From positions 1 to 9,740 of the forward strand of contig QHTX01000099.1 of assembly GCA_003220975.1 (NCBI GenBank): a stretch of DNA of 9,740 nt, written 5' to 3'. The first letter of the stretch is position 1. The number at the start of each line of letters is the position of its first letter. Shown here one piece after another: positions 4,599 to 9,740 of the stretch. This stretch comes from Gemmatimonadota bacterium (GTDB taxonomy: Bacteria > Gemmatimonadota > Gemmatimonadetes > Gemmatimonadales > GWC2-71-9). The notes under the pieces are model-generated. The model saw only the letters and a list, made by a program, of their open reading frames with translations, made no database searches and was not told where the DNA came from. A program made the position numbers and the translations under genes.

Positions 4599-6409
4599 GG
4601 TCTCTCGCAGCCCGACTTGTCGAAGCGGTGCTCCACCGAATCCACGCCGGCGTACAGGCTCTGATCGCGCGCGGCGTGCGTCGCGTCGAGCACGCCGGCA
4701 GCGCGCCGGGCGGCGGTGTACGCCGTCCAGCGCTGCTCGACCGCCCCGAGCGCGTGGGCGAGGCCAACGCAGGCGAGCTGCCCCCGCGCGAACTGCGCGG
4801 CACCGGCGTTGAAGCCGCGCACCACGAGCGCGAGCGAATCCCCGACGCGGTCCAGCCGTCCCAGGGGCGACGGAGGCGCGGGCGCAGCCGTGACGGGCGC
4901 GGGGGACGGAGGGGGCGCCGCCGTCGTGGGCGCCGGCTGCCGGGCCGACGGCGGACGCGACGGGGGCGCGGCGCGTGGACGGGGAGGCCGGGCGCGCGCC
5001 TTGGTCACAGCCTCCTTCAATCGCGCCGGCAGCGCCGCCACCCGCGCCGCGAAGTCCTTCACCCCGCGCGGGACGGTGAGCGACGGCAGCGTCGGCTGGA
5101 ACCACCAGTACGCACCAGCGGCACCCGCCACGAGCATCAGCACGGATAGCCGCATGAGCCAGCGACGCCAAGGCCAGTGCCGGCGCCGGCGCCGCTTCTT
5201 GGGGGCGGGCGCCACGGGAGGGGGGTACGCCTCCGGCTCGACCTGCTCCTCCCACTGCGTCACCTCTCCCTGCGACGCGTACTCCTCCGACGCGTACTGC
5301 TGCGACGTGTACTCCTCGGCAGGCCACGCCGAGGCGTCTGCCCCCGTCTCGTACGCGGTCGGCTCCACACCGGGCGCCTCGGCGAGAGGTTCCTCCTGCT
5401 CCTGGTCCTGCTCCTGCTCTGGCTCTGGCTCTGGCTCTGGCTCTGATTCTGGCTCTGATTCTGGCTCCGGCTCTGCCTCAGGCTCCAACTCGGGCTCGGG
5501 CTCCGGCACTTGGGCCGCGCGCGATGAACGCGGCGTCCTCGTGCCGGAGGACGACGCGTGCGAAGGCGGGTGCCCGGGGGTGGGGGTGGGCGTCGCGAAG
5601 TCCTCGGCGGTCGTCAGGAACTGGAGCTCCGTGGTGCGCTCTTCCCGTCGCACAGGCCGTGGAGGGGACGACGGGGGGCGAGGGGGCGGGGGCGGTTCGG
5701 GCGTGGGTTCGGGTTCGGGCTCCGGCTCCGGTTCTGGCTCGGGCTGCGCCGCAGCGCGCGGTGGCGCGGCCTGGGGTACCACCGGGTTGTAGGCGCGGTA
5801 GTTCTTCCAGGTGACGAACGAGCGCTTCTTCCCACCCGGCCGGATCGAGTCATCTGACAGGAGCTCGTAGAACGGCAACGGCGTGGCGACCCACTCGTCC
5901 GCCCCCGCCCGGAAAAAGGCCCCGGCGGGCTCGGCGGGGTCCGTTGCCAGCAGCATCGCGACCTGCCAGGGCTCGGCGAAATAGTGTTCGTGCGTCTCGA
6001 CGTCGTGGTCGGACAACGTGAGCGGGAGCGGCGCGTGCGTGTGGTACCACCCGATGAGATGCGCCTGCTGCTCCGCGAGCTGCGCCTCGATCTTGTCCCA
6101 CAGCCGCGTCACGACGTCGCGGCTCCGGTCGCCGTGGATAGCCTGGTTGAGCCGCAGGGCGGCATCGATCACGAGGTAGGAGACGTTCGTCTCCGGACAC
6201 TCGCACAGATCGCCCAGCAGGAAGCCGAGCACGCCCTGTCCCGCACGCAACGGCGTGGCCACGTGCTCGGAGATCGCGGTCAGCGCGACCTGTGATAGGA
6301 AGATCGGGAACGGGATCTCGGCCGGCCGGACACCCCCGCCCAGGGGAGGAGCCCAGAGAATAGACCGGGCGACGGGGATCGGTCGGCGGAGGGGGCTGCC
6401 GGCGTCCAT
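4595..6409 (-). CDS. membrane-anchored JAMM/MPN-domain protein with Pro-Glu repeat linker
   Basis: Function unknown. The 604-residue product starts with a JAMM/MPN (Mov34/PAD-1-like) domain, roughly residues 30-190. It contains GWYHTHAPLPLTLSDHD, giving zinc ligands H123, H125 and D136 with S133 at the usual place. The glutamate expected three residues before the glycine of the first strand motif (ExxGxxxG) is glycine here (GVLGFLLG, 59-66), so peptidase activity is doubtful. Low-complexity linkers follow: Pro-Glu tract 223-238, Pro-rich to about 255, Pro/Glu/Gln tract 302-340, and EYxSQ-like repeats 366-380. Then come a Lys/Arg cluster (404-417), one membrane helix (about 418-436), a Pro/Ala linker, and an alpha-helical C-terminal region (about 515-604) with C547 and C601. 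The positive cluster predicts JAMM domain inside, C-terminus outside. ATG 6409 is chosen over GTG 6415 because a -10-like TATCTT lies six bases upstream. It stands alone between two gaps. Confidence 0.85.
   Translation of the reverse strand: MDAGSPLRRPIPVARSILWAPPLGGGVRPAEIPFPIFLSQVALTAISEHVATPLRAGQGVLGFLLGDLCECPETNVSYLVIDAALRLNQAIHGDRSRDVVTRLWDKIEAQLAEQQAHLIGWYHTHAPLPLTLSDHDVETHEHYFAEPWQVAMLLATDPAEPAGAFFRAGADEWVATPLPFYELLSDDSIRPGGKKRSFVTWKNYRAYNPVVPQAAPPRAAAQPEPEPEPEPEPEPTPEPPPPPRPPSSPPRPVRREERTTELQFLTTAEDFATPTPTPGHPPSHASSSGTRTPRSSRAAQVPEPEPELEPEAEPEPESEPESEPEPEPEPEQEQDQEQEEPLAEAPGVEPTAYETGADASAWPAEEYTSQQYASEEYASQGEVTQWEEQVEPEAYPPPVAPAPKKRRRRRHWPWRRWLMRLSVLMLVAGAAGAYWWFQPTLPSLTVPRGVKDFAARVAALPARLKEAVTKARARPPRPRAAPPSRPPSARQPAPTTAAPPPSPAPVTAAPAPPSPLGRLDRVGDSLALVVRGFNAGAAQFARGQLACVGLAHALGAVEQRWTAYTAARRAAGVLDATHAARDQSLYAGVDSVEHRFDKSGCERP
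5274..5318 (-). repeat. three tandem 15-bp repeats inside the JAMM gene
   Basis: On the plus strand, GACGCGTACTCCTCC (5274-5288), GACGCGTACTGCTGC (5289-5303) and GACGTGTACTCCTCG (5304-5318) are near-identical in-frame copies. They encode a five-residue E/Q-E/Q-Y-x-S type repeat in the linker before the membrane helix. They point to local duplication in a disordered region. Confidence 0.8.
5420..5503 (-). repeat. hexanucleotide repeat encoding Pro-Glu tract 2
   Basis: About fourteen consecutive six-base units of the form GGCTCT or GGCTCC (variants GATTCT, GCCTCA, AACTCG) run without a break on the plus strand. Each encodes a PE, SE, AE or LE dipeptide on the minus strand. Six-base steps keep the frame, so copy number can change without breaking the protein. 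Confidence 0.85.
5568..5590 (+). other. G-quadruplex-type motif inside the JAMM gene
   Basis: Four G-runs (GGG, GGGGG, GGGGG, GGG) separated by loops of 5, 1 and 1 bases occur on the plus strand, which is the template strand of the gene. This fits the G3+N1-7 rule; folding is a prediction only. Confidence 0.4.
5664..5719 (+). other. cluster of eight G-runs (G-quadruplex-type) inside the JAMM gene
   Basis: Eight runs of three to six G occur within 56 bases on the plus strand, the template strand of the gene, over the codons of the poly-proline part of the linker. Any four neighbouring runs among the first four satisfy the quadruplex rule. Proline codon choice in a high-GC genome is enough to produce this, so a biological role is not shown. 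Confidence 0.4.
5705..5746 (-). repeat. hexanucleotide repeat encoding Pro-Glu tract 1
   Basis: Seven consecutive six-base units (GGGTTC, GGGCTC, CGGCTC, CGGTTC, TGGCTC types) on the plus strand encode the first Pro-Glu dipeptide tract of the JAMM protein. Same logic as the longer tract near 5420-5503 but with different unit variants, so the two probably expanded separately. Confidence 0.8.
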
Positions 6410-6415
6410 CGTCAC

Positions 6416-6421
6416 AAGATA
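6416..6421 (-). promoter_or_regulatory. -10-like hexamer, possible leaderless promoter of the JAMM gene
   Basis: TATCTT on the minus strand is followed by six bases and then the ATG at 6409, so the first transcribed base would be the A of the start codon. No Shine-Dalgarno sequence is present and no clear -35 is seen. It lies in the 34-base gap after the ltaE stop. Confidence 0.45.
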
Positions 6422-6443
6422 ACGAGCGGTCGCGTGACCCGGG

Positions 6444-7475
6444 TCACCGGAGGGCCGTCACGATCAGCTGCGCCGCACGCTCGATCTCGCGGCGTGAGAC
6501 GTCGAGATGCGTGACCGCCCGCAGCCGGCGCGGGCCGAACGACACCACCAGCACGCCGGCCTGGGCGAGCTGCGGCACGACGGCTTGCGACGTGGCGCCG
6601 TCCCGCACGAGGTCGAGCATGACGATGTTCGTCTCGGGGACGGACGGTCGGACCGTCGGACAGTCGGACAGCAACTCAGCGAGCCGGCGCGCGTTGTCGT
6701 GGTCTTCCTCGAGCCGGATCAGATTGTGGTCGAGCGCGTACAGCGCCGCCGCGGTGAGGATGCCGGACTGACGCATCCCTCCGCCCAGCCGGCGCCGGAT
6801 CGCCAGCGCCCGCTCCCGCTCCTCACCCGCGAACGCGAGACACGACCCCACGGGACATCCGAGTCCCTTGGAGAAGCTCACCATCACCGTCGCCGCTCCC
6901 CGGGCGAGCCGCGCGGGCGGCACGCCGAGCGCGACGGCGGCGTTCCACAGCCGGGCGCCGTCCAGATGCACGCGCTGACCCGCCGCGGCCGCGGCCGCGA
7001 CGATCCCGTCCATCACCGCGGGAGGCATCACCTTCCCGCCCGCGGCGTTGTGGGTGTTTTCCGCCGCGACCGCGCCCGCTCGGGGGACGTGGGGCGACGG
7101 CGCACGGAACGCCGCCTGCAGGCGCTCACCCGTGAGCAACCCGTCCGGCGTCGCGATCGGCCGGATCTGTACGCCCCAGTTGGCGGCCACGCCCGCTTGC
7201 TCGTAGTGCACCAGGTGGGCGTCGGCCTCGAGCAGCAGCTCGGTCCCGGGGCGGGTGAGCAGCGCGACGCCGGTCTGGTTCGCCTGGGTACCGGAGGGGA
7301 AGAACAGCGCGTCGCCCGTGCCGAGGAGCTCCGCGACGCGCTGCTCGAGCCGGCGCGTGGTCGGGTCACGATCGAGGACATCGTCGCCGACTTCGGCCTC
7401 GGCCATCGCGCGGCGCATCCCCGGCGACGGCCGCGTGACCGTGTCGCTCCGCAAATCGACCGGCGCCGCGGTCAT
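6444..7475 (-). CDS. ltaE: low-specificity L-threonine aldolase family PLP enzyme
   Basis: This 343-residue protein is a fold-type I PLP enzyme of the threonine aldolase family, which cleaves L-threonine or L-allo-threonine to glycine and acetaldehyde. Family marks are DLRSDTVTRPSPGM at the start (7-20), FFPSGTQANQ (58-67), DAHLVHYE (86-92) with the PLP-stacking histidine H87, HLDGARLWNA (170-179) with PLP-binding D172, and VSFSKGLGCPVGS (199-211) with the Schiff-base lysine K203. GGGMRQSG (231-238) is also typical. The frame remains open upstream to 7910, but that part overlaps the yihY-like gene and is arginine-rich shadow coding. The ATG at 7475 overlaps the TGA of the preceding gene (ATGA) and gives the normal length and N-terminus. 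No Shine-Dalgarno sequence is seen, so translational coupling is likely. Exact substrate preference cannot be told from sequence; a related beta-eliminating lyase is the alternative. Confidence 0.92.
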   Translation of the reverse strand: MTAAPVDLRSDTVTRPSPGMRRAMAEAEVGDDVLDRDPTTRRLEQRVAELLGTGDALFFPSGTQANQTGVALLTRPGTELLLEADAHLVHYEQAGVAANWGVQIRPIATPDGLLTGERLQAAFRAPSPHVPRAGAVAAENTHNAAGGKVMPPAVMDGIVAAAAAAGQRVHLDGARLWNAAVALGVPPARLARGAATVMVSFSKGLGCPVGSCLAFAGEERERALAIRRRLGGGMRQSGILTAAALYALDHNLIRLEEDHDNARRLAELLSDCPTVRPSVPETNIVMLDLVRDGATSQAVVPQLAQAGVLVVSFGPRRLRAVTHLDVSRREIERAAQLIVTALR

Positions 7476-8362
7476 CCGAGCTGCACGCGCTGCAACCGGC
7501 GCAAGCGGACGAGGTCGTACATCTCCGCGACCTCGCCGCCGAGCAGGAACAGATACGCGGTGTAGTAGACCCAGAGCAGGAACAGGACCAGGGCCACGAC
7601 GTTCGCGTCCGAAGCGACCCGATCGAGCGTGGCGAACCGCGTCACGTAGAGCGCGTACAGCCGCTTCGCGACCTCGAAGCCGAGGGAGCAGAACACGGCC
7701 GCGACGAGCGCGGTGCGCCAGTGGATCCGCCGGCTCGGCAGCAGCTTGAAGATCACGAAGAAGAGCAGCACGCCGAGCGCGAACGCGGTCGTCTCTAGGC
7801 CGAAGCGCCACAGCCAATCGAGCAGGAAGCTGCGGCTCACGCTGCTCGCGTTCCGCGCCTCCCACGCCGCCAGCACGCCGCTCAACACGAGCAGCGCGCC
7901 GGTGCAGCACACCATGCCGAGATCGAGCAGCTTGGCCATCGGCCAGGTGCGCCGCTCGTCGGTGTCGAACACCTCGTTGAGCGCCGCCCGCAGCCCGCCG
8001 AACAGCCGGGTGGAGAACCAGAGAAACAGCGGCAGGCCGACCGCGGTGAGCCGGCCGCGGTGGCGCACCACGCCGGCCAGCGTCGCCTCCACCTGCGCGA
8101 ACACCTTATCGGTGTCGCCGCCGGGCGCCGTCGGGAGGAAGCGCGACAGCAGCTCGTGCAGCTGCACCTGGTGCGTCGTGATCTGATGCTGGACGAGGGA
8201 GCCGACGACGGCGAGCAGCACCGCGACGAACGGGATGATGGTGAGGAGGAGATCGAACGACAGGGCGCTCGCGAGGAAGGGGATGTTGTCCTCGTAAGCC
8301 GCCTCGACGGTGCGGCGGACGATGCCGGTCAGCGACCGATGCCAGCCGCCGTCGGCCTTCAC
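7472..8362 (-). CDS. YihY/BrkB family inner membrane protein
   Basis: This 296-residue polytopic membrane protein of the YihY (UPF0761/BrkB) family was formerly mis-annotated as ribonuclease BN; its biochemical role is not settled. About six hydrophobic segments are visible: 28-57, 105-122, 144-167, 187-208, 215-238 and 253-275. Family-type features are the first segment with 'FLASALSFDLLLTIIPF' (29-45), LFGGLRAALNEVFDT (120-134) after the second segment, and GGEVAEMYD (275-283) after the last. Start is GTG at 8362, overlapping the TGA of the ytxH-like gene (GTGA). GGAGGA at 8375-8380 is 12 bases upstream, a little far, so coupling may help. Its stop overlaps the ltaE start. Nothing in the sequence links it mechanistically to the enzymes on either side. 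Confidence 0.88.
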   Translation of the reverse strand: MKADGGWHRSLTGIVRRTVEAAYEDNIPFLASALSFDLLLTIIPFVAVLLAVVGSLVQHQITTHQVQLHELLSRFLPTAPGGDTDKVFAQVEATLAGVVRHRGRLTAVGLPLFLWFSTRLFGGLRAALNEVFDTDERRTWPMAKLLDLGMVCCTGALLVLSGVLAAWEARNASSVSRSFLLDWLWRFGLETTAFALGVLLFFVIFKLLPSRRIHWRTALVAAVFCSLGFEVAKRLYALYVTRFATLDRVASDANVVALVLFLLWVYYTAYLFLLGGEVAEMYDLVRLRRLQRVQLG

Positions 8363-8676
8363 GCGGAGGGCTCGTCCTCCTCCTCGGCGCCGTGCCCCTG
8401 CCCCGGCCGGGCGCCGCGACGACGGCGCTTCGCGTCGGTGAGGCGGCGCTCGAGCGCCTCCCGCACGGGCGGCTCGTCCGCGTCCTCGTCTTCCGCCTCC
8501 AGCAGCTGCCCCAGCTCGCCGGCCTTCTCGGTCGCGAGCTCCCGCAGCCCGCGGAGCCGGCGCGTCAGCTTGGTGCGGGTCGCGTCGCCCGGCTCGGGCG
8601 CGAACAGGAACCCGAGCACCGCCCCCAGCCCGAGTCCGAGCAGGAACGACCCGAACCCCGACCCTCGCTCGCTCAC
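8359..8676 (-). CDS. YtxH-domain small membrane protein
   Basis: This 105-residue protein has one N-terminal glycine-rich membrane helix (about 9-25) running into FAPEPGDATR. This is the YtxH-domain pattern (glycine-rich helix, then F-A-P-x-x-G and a basic start of the next helix). A charged, probably helical stretch follows (LTRRLRGLRELATEKAGELG, 37-56), then an acidic patch, an arginine cluster (84-90) and an acidic tail. YtxH proteins are loosely tied to envelope or general stress; no function is proven for this one. The frame is open upstream to 9069, but that region is shadow of the aldolase gene. GTG 8676 has a strong GGAGG seven bases upstream and overlaps the aldolase TGA (GTGA), fixing the start. 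Its stop overlaps the yihY start. Confidence 0.8.
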   Translation of the reverse strand: MSERGSGFGSFLLGLGLGAVLGFLFAPEPGDATRTKLTRRLRGLRELATEKAGELGQLLEAEDEDADEPPVREALERRLTDAKRRRRGARPGQGHGAEEEDEPSA

Positions 8677-9740
8677 TCGCCTGCCTCCAAGTCGTCCGGC
8701 GCCGCGACGGCCACGGGACGCGGCTGCGCGTGGGATTGGAGCGGCGGCTTGACGTAGCGATCGGTGGCGGCGCGGGTGCCGGTCACGCGCAGCTGCTCGA
8801 ACAGGAAGGCGAACGTCTTCTCGAGGTCGGCGCCGATCGCGTCCCGCACGTCCGCCGGCAGATCCCACAGCCGCCGCTTGAACGGCCCGATGGCCCGCTT
8901 GCGGCTCTTGTAGATGAACTGCTCCTCCGTGTCTCCCTTCTTCCATTCGTCTTTGCACTCGCCCTTGACCCAGTCGTTGAGCTCGCGCCGGAATTCGGCC
9001 GGCAGCCTGGGGTGGTCGAAGACGATGTTCTGGAAGTTGGTCGCCAGGTGGATCTCGATCGCCTCGCACTTGGGGAAGTGGCTGAAGGCGTCCGGCGGCA
9101 GCGTCGAGGCGCCGTGCTGCACCGCACCGCCCAGACGGTACGTGGCGCGCGCTGCGGCGGACAGGGCCCGCAGCGCCTCGAGGTCGAGCTGCACCCTGGC
9201 GATCGAGCCGTCGGGGAGCACCACGCCGCCGTGGCTCGTCCCCGTCTGCACCGAGATCTTGCTGATCCCCGCGTACGGGGGGGGGCCCAAGGACTGGAGC
9301 GTGCGGCGATAGCCCTCCATGAACGCGTGCAGCTCGTGCACGTCGGAGTTCTTGCCCCCGACCTCCCCGATCTCTGCGCCGACCGACACGGTCACGCCGT
9401 CCGGCTCGCGCTCGCGGATGAACTTCGTCAGCTCGGCGGCGCGCTCGTAGTTGACGCGCTGCTGCTCGTCGAGCGTGGCCTTGGAGAGGTCCACGAGGGT
9501 GGAGGTATCCACATCGATGTTGTAGAAGCCGGCGTGCAGCTCTTCCTCGATCAGCGTGCGGATGGCCTGCAGCTCCGCCTCGGGGTCGGCGGCGTACTTC
9601 TTGGCGTTGACTTGGACGTGGTCGCCCTGGATGAAGAGCGGTCCGGTGAAGCCCTCGCGCAGCGCCGCCGCGGTCATCACCGCGACGTACTCGCCCGGCC
9701 GCTGCTCCGTGTAGCCGATCTCGGAGCGGGCGATCTCGCA
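8673..9740 (-). CDS. class II fructose-bisphosphate aldolase family protein (N-terminus cut by right edge)
   Basis: The last 355 codons of a zinc-dependent class II aldolase are visible and the frame runs off the right edge. The first visible residues are CEIARSEIGYTEQRPGEYVA, so the GTG/ATG pair near 9680 is internal. Zinc- and substrate-site motifs are in family order: QGDHVQVNAKK (catalytic Asp and zinc His, His codon 9618-9620), VGAEIGEVGGKNSD (metal-site Glu near 9372-9374), QTGTSHGG (zinc His 9231-9233) and AVQHGASTLP (zinc His 9114-9116). A conserved C-terminal extension includes EEQFIYKSRKRAIGPFKR and a low-complexity tail. The expected reaction is reversible aldol cleavage of fructose-1,6-bisphosphate to dihydroxyacetone phosphate and glyceraldehyde-3-phosphate, in glycolysis/gluconeogenesis. 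Tagatose- or other ketose-bisphosphate specificity is not excluded. A run of nine G (9277-9285, plus strand) lies in the gene. Its stop overlaps the ytxH start. Confidence 0.88.
   Translation of the reverse strand, partial: CEIARSEIGYTEQRPGEYVAVMTAAALREGFTGPLFIQGDHVQVNAKKYAADPEAELQAIRTLIEEELHAGFYNIDVDTSTLVDLSKATLDEQQRVNYERAAELTKFIREREPDGVTVSVGAEIGEVGGKNSDVHELHAFMEGYRRTLQSLGPPPYAGISKISVQTGTSHGGVVLPDGSIARVQLDLEALRALSAAARATYRLGGAVQHGASTLPPDAFSHFPKCEAIEIHLATNFQNIVFDHPRLPAEFRRELNDWVKGECKDEWKKGDTEEQFIYKSRKRAIGPFKRRLWDLPADVRDAIGADLEKTFAFLFEQLRVTGTRAATDRYVKPPLQSHAQPRPVAVAAPDDLEAGE
8684..8688 (-). promoter_or_regulatory. ribosome binding site of the ytxH-like gene
   Basis: GGAGG on the minus strand, inside the end of the aldolase gene, seven bases before GTG 8676. 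It fixes the start of the small membrane protein and excludes the long upstream extension of its frame. Confidence 0.7.

Noticed and set aside
5420..5503. CRISPR-like array
   Set aside because: Units are six bases with no spacers and are in frame with a coding region.
5177..5857. Plus-strand frames rich in Leu-Trp or Gly-Ser opposite the JAMM gene
   Set aside because: They are antisense readings of the hexanucleotide repeats and have no start signals or family resemblance.
6434..6447. Perfect 14-bp palindrome GTGACCCGGGTCAC over the ltaE stop codon
   Set aside because: A 14-bp perfect palindrome is expected about once in a GC-rich sequence of this length, there is no loop or T-tract, and no second copy was seen.
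7476..7910. Upstream extension of the threonine aldolase frame
   Set aside because: It lies antiphase inside the yihY-like gene and has shadow composition; the ATGA junction at 7475 gives the normal N-terminus.
8677..9069. Upstream extension of the ytxH-like frame
   Set aside because: It is out-of-frame reading of the aldolase gene; GTG 8676 has a strong GGAGG site.

Overview
The window is a high-GC, tightly packed bacterial chromosome segment in which every supportable gene lies on the minus strand. It holds nine complete genes and two edge-truncated ones. Reading in the direction of transcription (high to low coordinates) the order is: class II aldolase (cut by the right edge), ytxH-like, yihY-like, ltaE-like threonine aldolase, a JAMM/MPN-domain membrane protein, dnaX, ybaB, recR, mglB, mglA, pgsA, cinA (cut by the left edge). 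The mglBA pair, the class II aldolase of the GDH/TGTSHGG/QHGAS type and the overall composition resemble Gemmatimonadota or a nearby soil phylum. That assignment is a guess from family resemblance. No rRNA, tRNA, CRISPR array, phage or insertion sequence was seen.

The layout suggests four transcription units. Unit A (9740 to 6444) is aldolase-ytxH-yihY-ltaE, with each junction a 4-base GTGA or ATGA overlap. Unit B (6409 to 4595) is the JAMM protein alone. Unit C (4500 to 2854) is dnaX alone. Unit D (2816 to the left edge) is ybaB-recR-mglB-mglA-pgsA-cinA, with gaps of 6 to 13 bases and a final GTGA overlap. The only three intergenic gaps longer than 25 bases lie in front of the JAMM gene, dnaX and ybaB. 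Each carries a TANNNT hexamer 6 or 7 bases upstream of an ATG and no well-placed Shine-Dalgarno sequence, which is the pattern expected of leaderless promoters. Most genes inside the units instead have recognisable purine-rich ribosome binding sites.

Functionally, dnaX-ybaB-recR is the classical replication/recombination cluster and pgsA-cinA is a common housekeeping pair. The cell-polarity module mglB-mglA (a Ras-like GTPase with its roadblock-domain GAP partner) sits between them. Its MglA has about 30 extra residues just before the G5 region.

The least conventional element is the JAMM protein. It has a cytoplasmic JAMM-like domain that keeps the His-x-His...Asp zinc ligands but lacks the usual catalytic glutamate. 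This is followed by long Pro-Glu repeat tracts written in hexanucleotide repeats, one membrane helix, and an unrecognised outer domain with two cysteines. Between this gene and dnaX lies an inverted array of an 8-base repeat, CTA(A/T)CCGN, that can form a 23-bp stem. I see no clearly new multi-gene system; the JAMM protein, the octamer repeat, the MglA insertion and the leaderless promoter pattern are the items most worth following up.
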